From contig JADFNA010000118.1 of the NCBI GenBank assembly GCA_022563625.1, positions 1 through 6,017 of the forward strand: 6,017 bases of DNA. Reading direction: 5' to 3'. Positions 5,326-6,017 of the stretch are shown here, in pieces. Below the pieces are notes generated by a model. That model did no database searches. It saw nothing but the letters and a program-made list of their open reading frames with translations, and was not told the origin of the DNA. Each line of letters begins with the position of its first letter. Position 1 is the stretch's first letter. This DNA is from Candidatus Zixiibacteriota bacterium (GTDB lineage: Bacteria > Zixibacteria > MSB-5A5 > GN15 > JACZUZ01). Both the position numbers and the translations under genes were made by a program.

Positions 5326-6017
5326 GCGAATTTGCAACAATTCTTCTTCGGGTAATGCGGCGGCCTCAACCCCCGTCATGGCCTTACCCAGCCCCTTGCT
5401 GACATCGGCCACTAATTTATAGTCCTGATAGCGGGCGGTCGCCTGGACAATCGCGCGGGCATAGTTCGTTTGCACCTGGATTCTTTCGGTATCTGTCAAG
5501 CCCTCGCCGGACTTGAATATCCCACTTCCCACAAACACCGCCTCGGCGCCAAGTTCGATACACAGAGCCGCATCAGCCGGAGTCGCCACTCCCCCGGCGG
5601 CAAAGTTTGGAACAGGCAATTTCCCGTGTTCGGCGACCCACTTCACCAATGACAACGGCGAAGCCAGCTCTTTGGCAGCCGTGAAAAGCTCATCTTCCCT
5701 GAACGTCGTCAGCCGCCTCATCTCACCGTTTATTTGCCGCAAATGCTTCACCGCCTGGGACACGTCACCGGTCCCGGCTTCGCCTTTGGTGCGGATCATC
5801 GCGGCGCCCTCAGAAATCCGCCTCAGCGCTTCGCCCAGATTGCGACAGCCGCACACAAACGGCGCCTTGAAATTCCATTTATCAATATGATGCTTCTCGT
5901 CAGCCGGAGTCAGCACTTCAGATTCGTCAATAAAGTCAACCTCCAACGCCTCAAGAGTCCGCGCCTCACTGAAATGACCGATGCGGCACTTGGCCATGAC
6001 CGGGATGCTAACGCTGG
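5323..6017 (-). CDS. pdxS: PLP synthase subunit PdxS, N-terminus cut by window edge
   Basis: PdxS condenses ribose 5-phosphate, glyceraldehyde 3-phosphate and ammonia (from PdxT) to pyridoxal 5'-phosphate; it is a TIM barrel that forms a dodecamer. An internal ATG at 5997 is not the start: the frame stays open to the edge and reads SVSIPVMAK, matching the conserved SIPVMAKARIGH of the family. About 72 N-terminal residues, including the region of the catalytic Asp24 of B. subtilis, are therefore outside. The visible part carries the Schiff-base lysine in VMAKCRIGH (Lys81 in B. subtilis), [28 protein letters not shown], the second active-site lysine in [10 protein letters not shown] (Lys149 in B. 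subtilis), [15 protein letters not shown] and FVGSGIFKS. The C-terminal tail ends EEELLQIR, a little shorter than in B. subtilis. It is the first visible gene of the probable pdxS-pdxT-lipA-ispH-ccmF operon; its promoter lies outside the window. Confidence 0.97.
   Translation of the reverse strand, partial: SVSIPVMAKCRIGHFSEARTLEALEVDFIDESEVLTPADEKHHIDKWNFKAPFVCGCRNLGEALRRISEGAAMIRTKGEAGTGDVSQAVKHLRQINGEMRRLTTFREDELFTAAKELASPLSLVKWVAEHGKLPVPNFAAGGVATPADAALCIELGAEAVFVGSGIFKSGEGLTDTERIQVQTNYARAIVQATARYQDYKLVADVSKGLGKAMTGVEAAALPEEELLQIR

Noticed and set aside
5323..5997. Complete 224-residue PdxS starting at ATG 5997
   Set aside because: The methionine is the internal one in the conserved SIPVMAK motif, and the frame continues to the window edge with matching family sequence, so the gene is cut by the window and not naturally short.
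1..6017. Mobile element, CRISPR, phage, toxin-antitoxin or biosynthetic gene cluster
   Set aside because: The window is almost fully covered by recognisable housekeeping genes with short gaps. No transposase, terminal inverted repeats, regularly spaced repeats or tRNA-like sequence was seen.

Overview
This window looks like ordinary chromosome from a Gram-negative bacterium outside the enteric group. Base composition is mixed, roughly half G+C by eye. Three things point this way: a CcmF-type (System I) cytochrome c maturation protein, the ribose-5-phosphate-dependent PdxS/PdxT route to pyridoxal phosphate instead of the PdxA/PdxJ route, and the MEP isoprenoid enzyme IspH. Several TTG/GTG starts are used. 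I cannot fix the phylum from the sequence alone; an uncultured lineage from a metagenome is plausible but is inference.

Layout. The + strand carries only the last 87 codons of a HEAT-repeat-like protein, ending at 265. Everything else is on the - strand. Read in the direction of transcription (right to left) the order is pdxS (cut by the right edge, 5323-6017), pdxT (about 4639-5286/5304), lipA (3614-4597/4633), ispH (2597-3580) and a ccmF-like gene (296-2578). Gaps between these genes run from a few to about 40 bases, with no visible promoter or classical terminator between them, so they probably form one operon. It converges on the HEAT gene across only 30 bases.

How the genes work together. 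PdxS and PdxT form the PLP synthase complex. LipA inserts sulfur into protein-bound octanoate to make lipoate. IspH makes IPP/DMAPP at the last step of the MEP pathway. The CcmF-like protein attaches heme to apocytochrome c outside the inner membrane. The common theme is cofactor and prosthetic-group synthesis, with two oxygen-sensitive iron-sulfur enzymes (LipA, IspH) side by side. No ccmE, ccmH or lipB is present in the window.

I see no mobile element, CRISPR array, RNA gene, phage gene or new system. The points worth a second look are fine-scale: a Gln in place of the conserved transmembrane His in the CcmF WGG-EG motif, two substitutions in the IspH active-site motifs plus an Ala/Asp-rich insertion containing a 9-bp tandem repeat, a perfect 8-bp hairpin spanning the lipA stop codon upstream of ispH, and a repeated Shine-Dalgarno-like element at the pdxS/pdxT junction.
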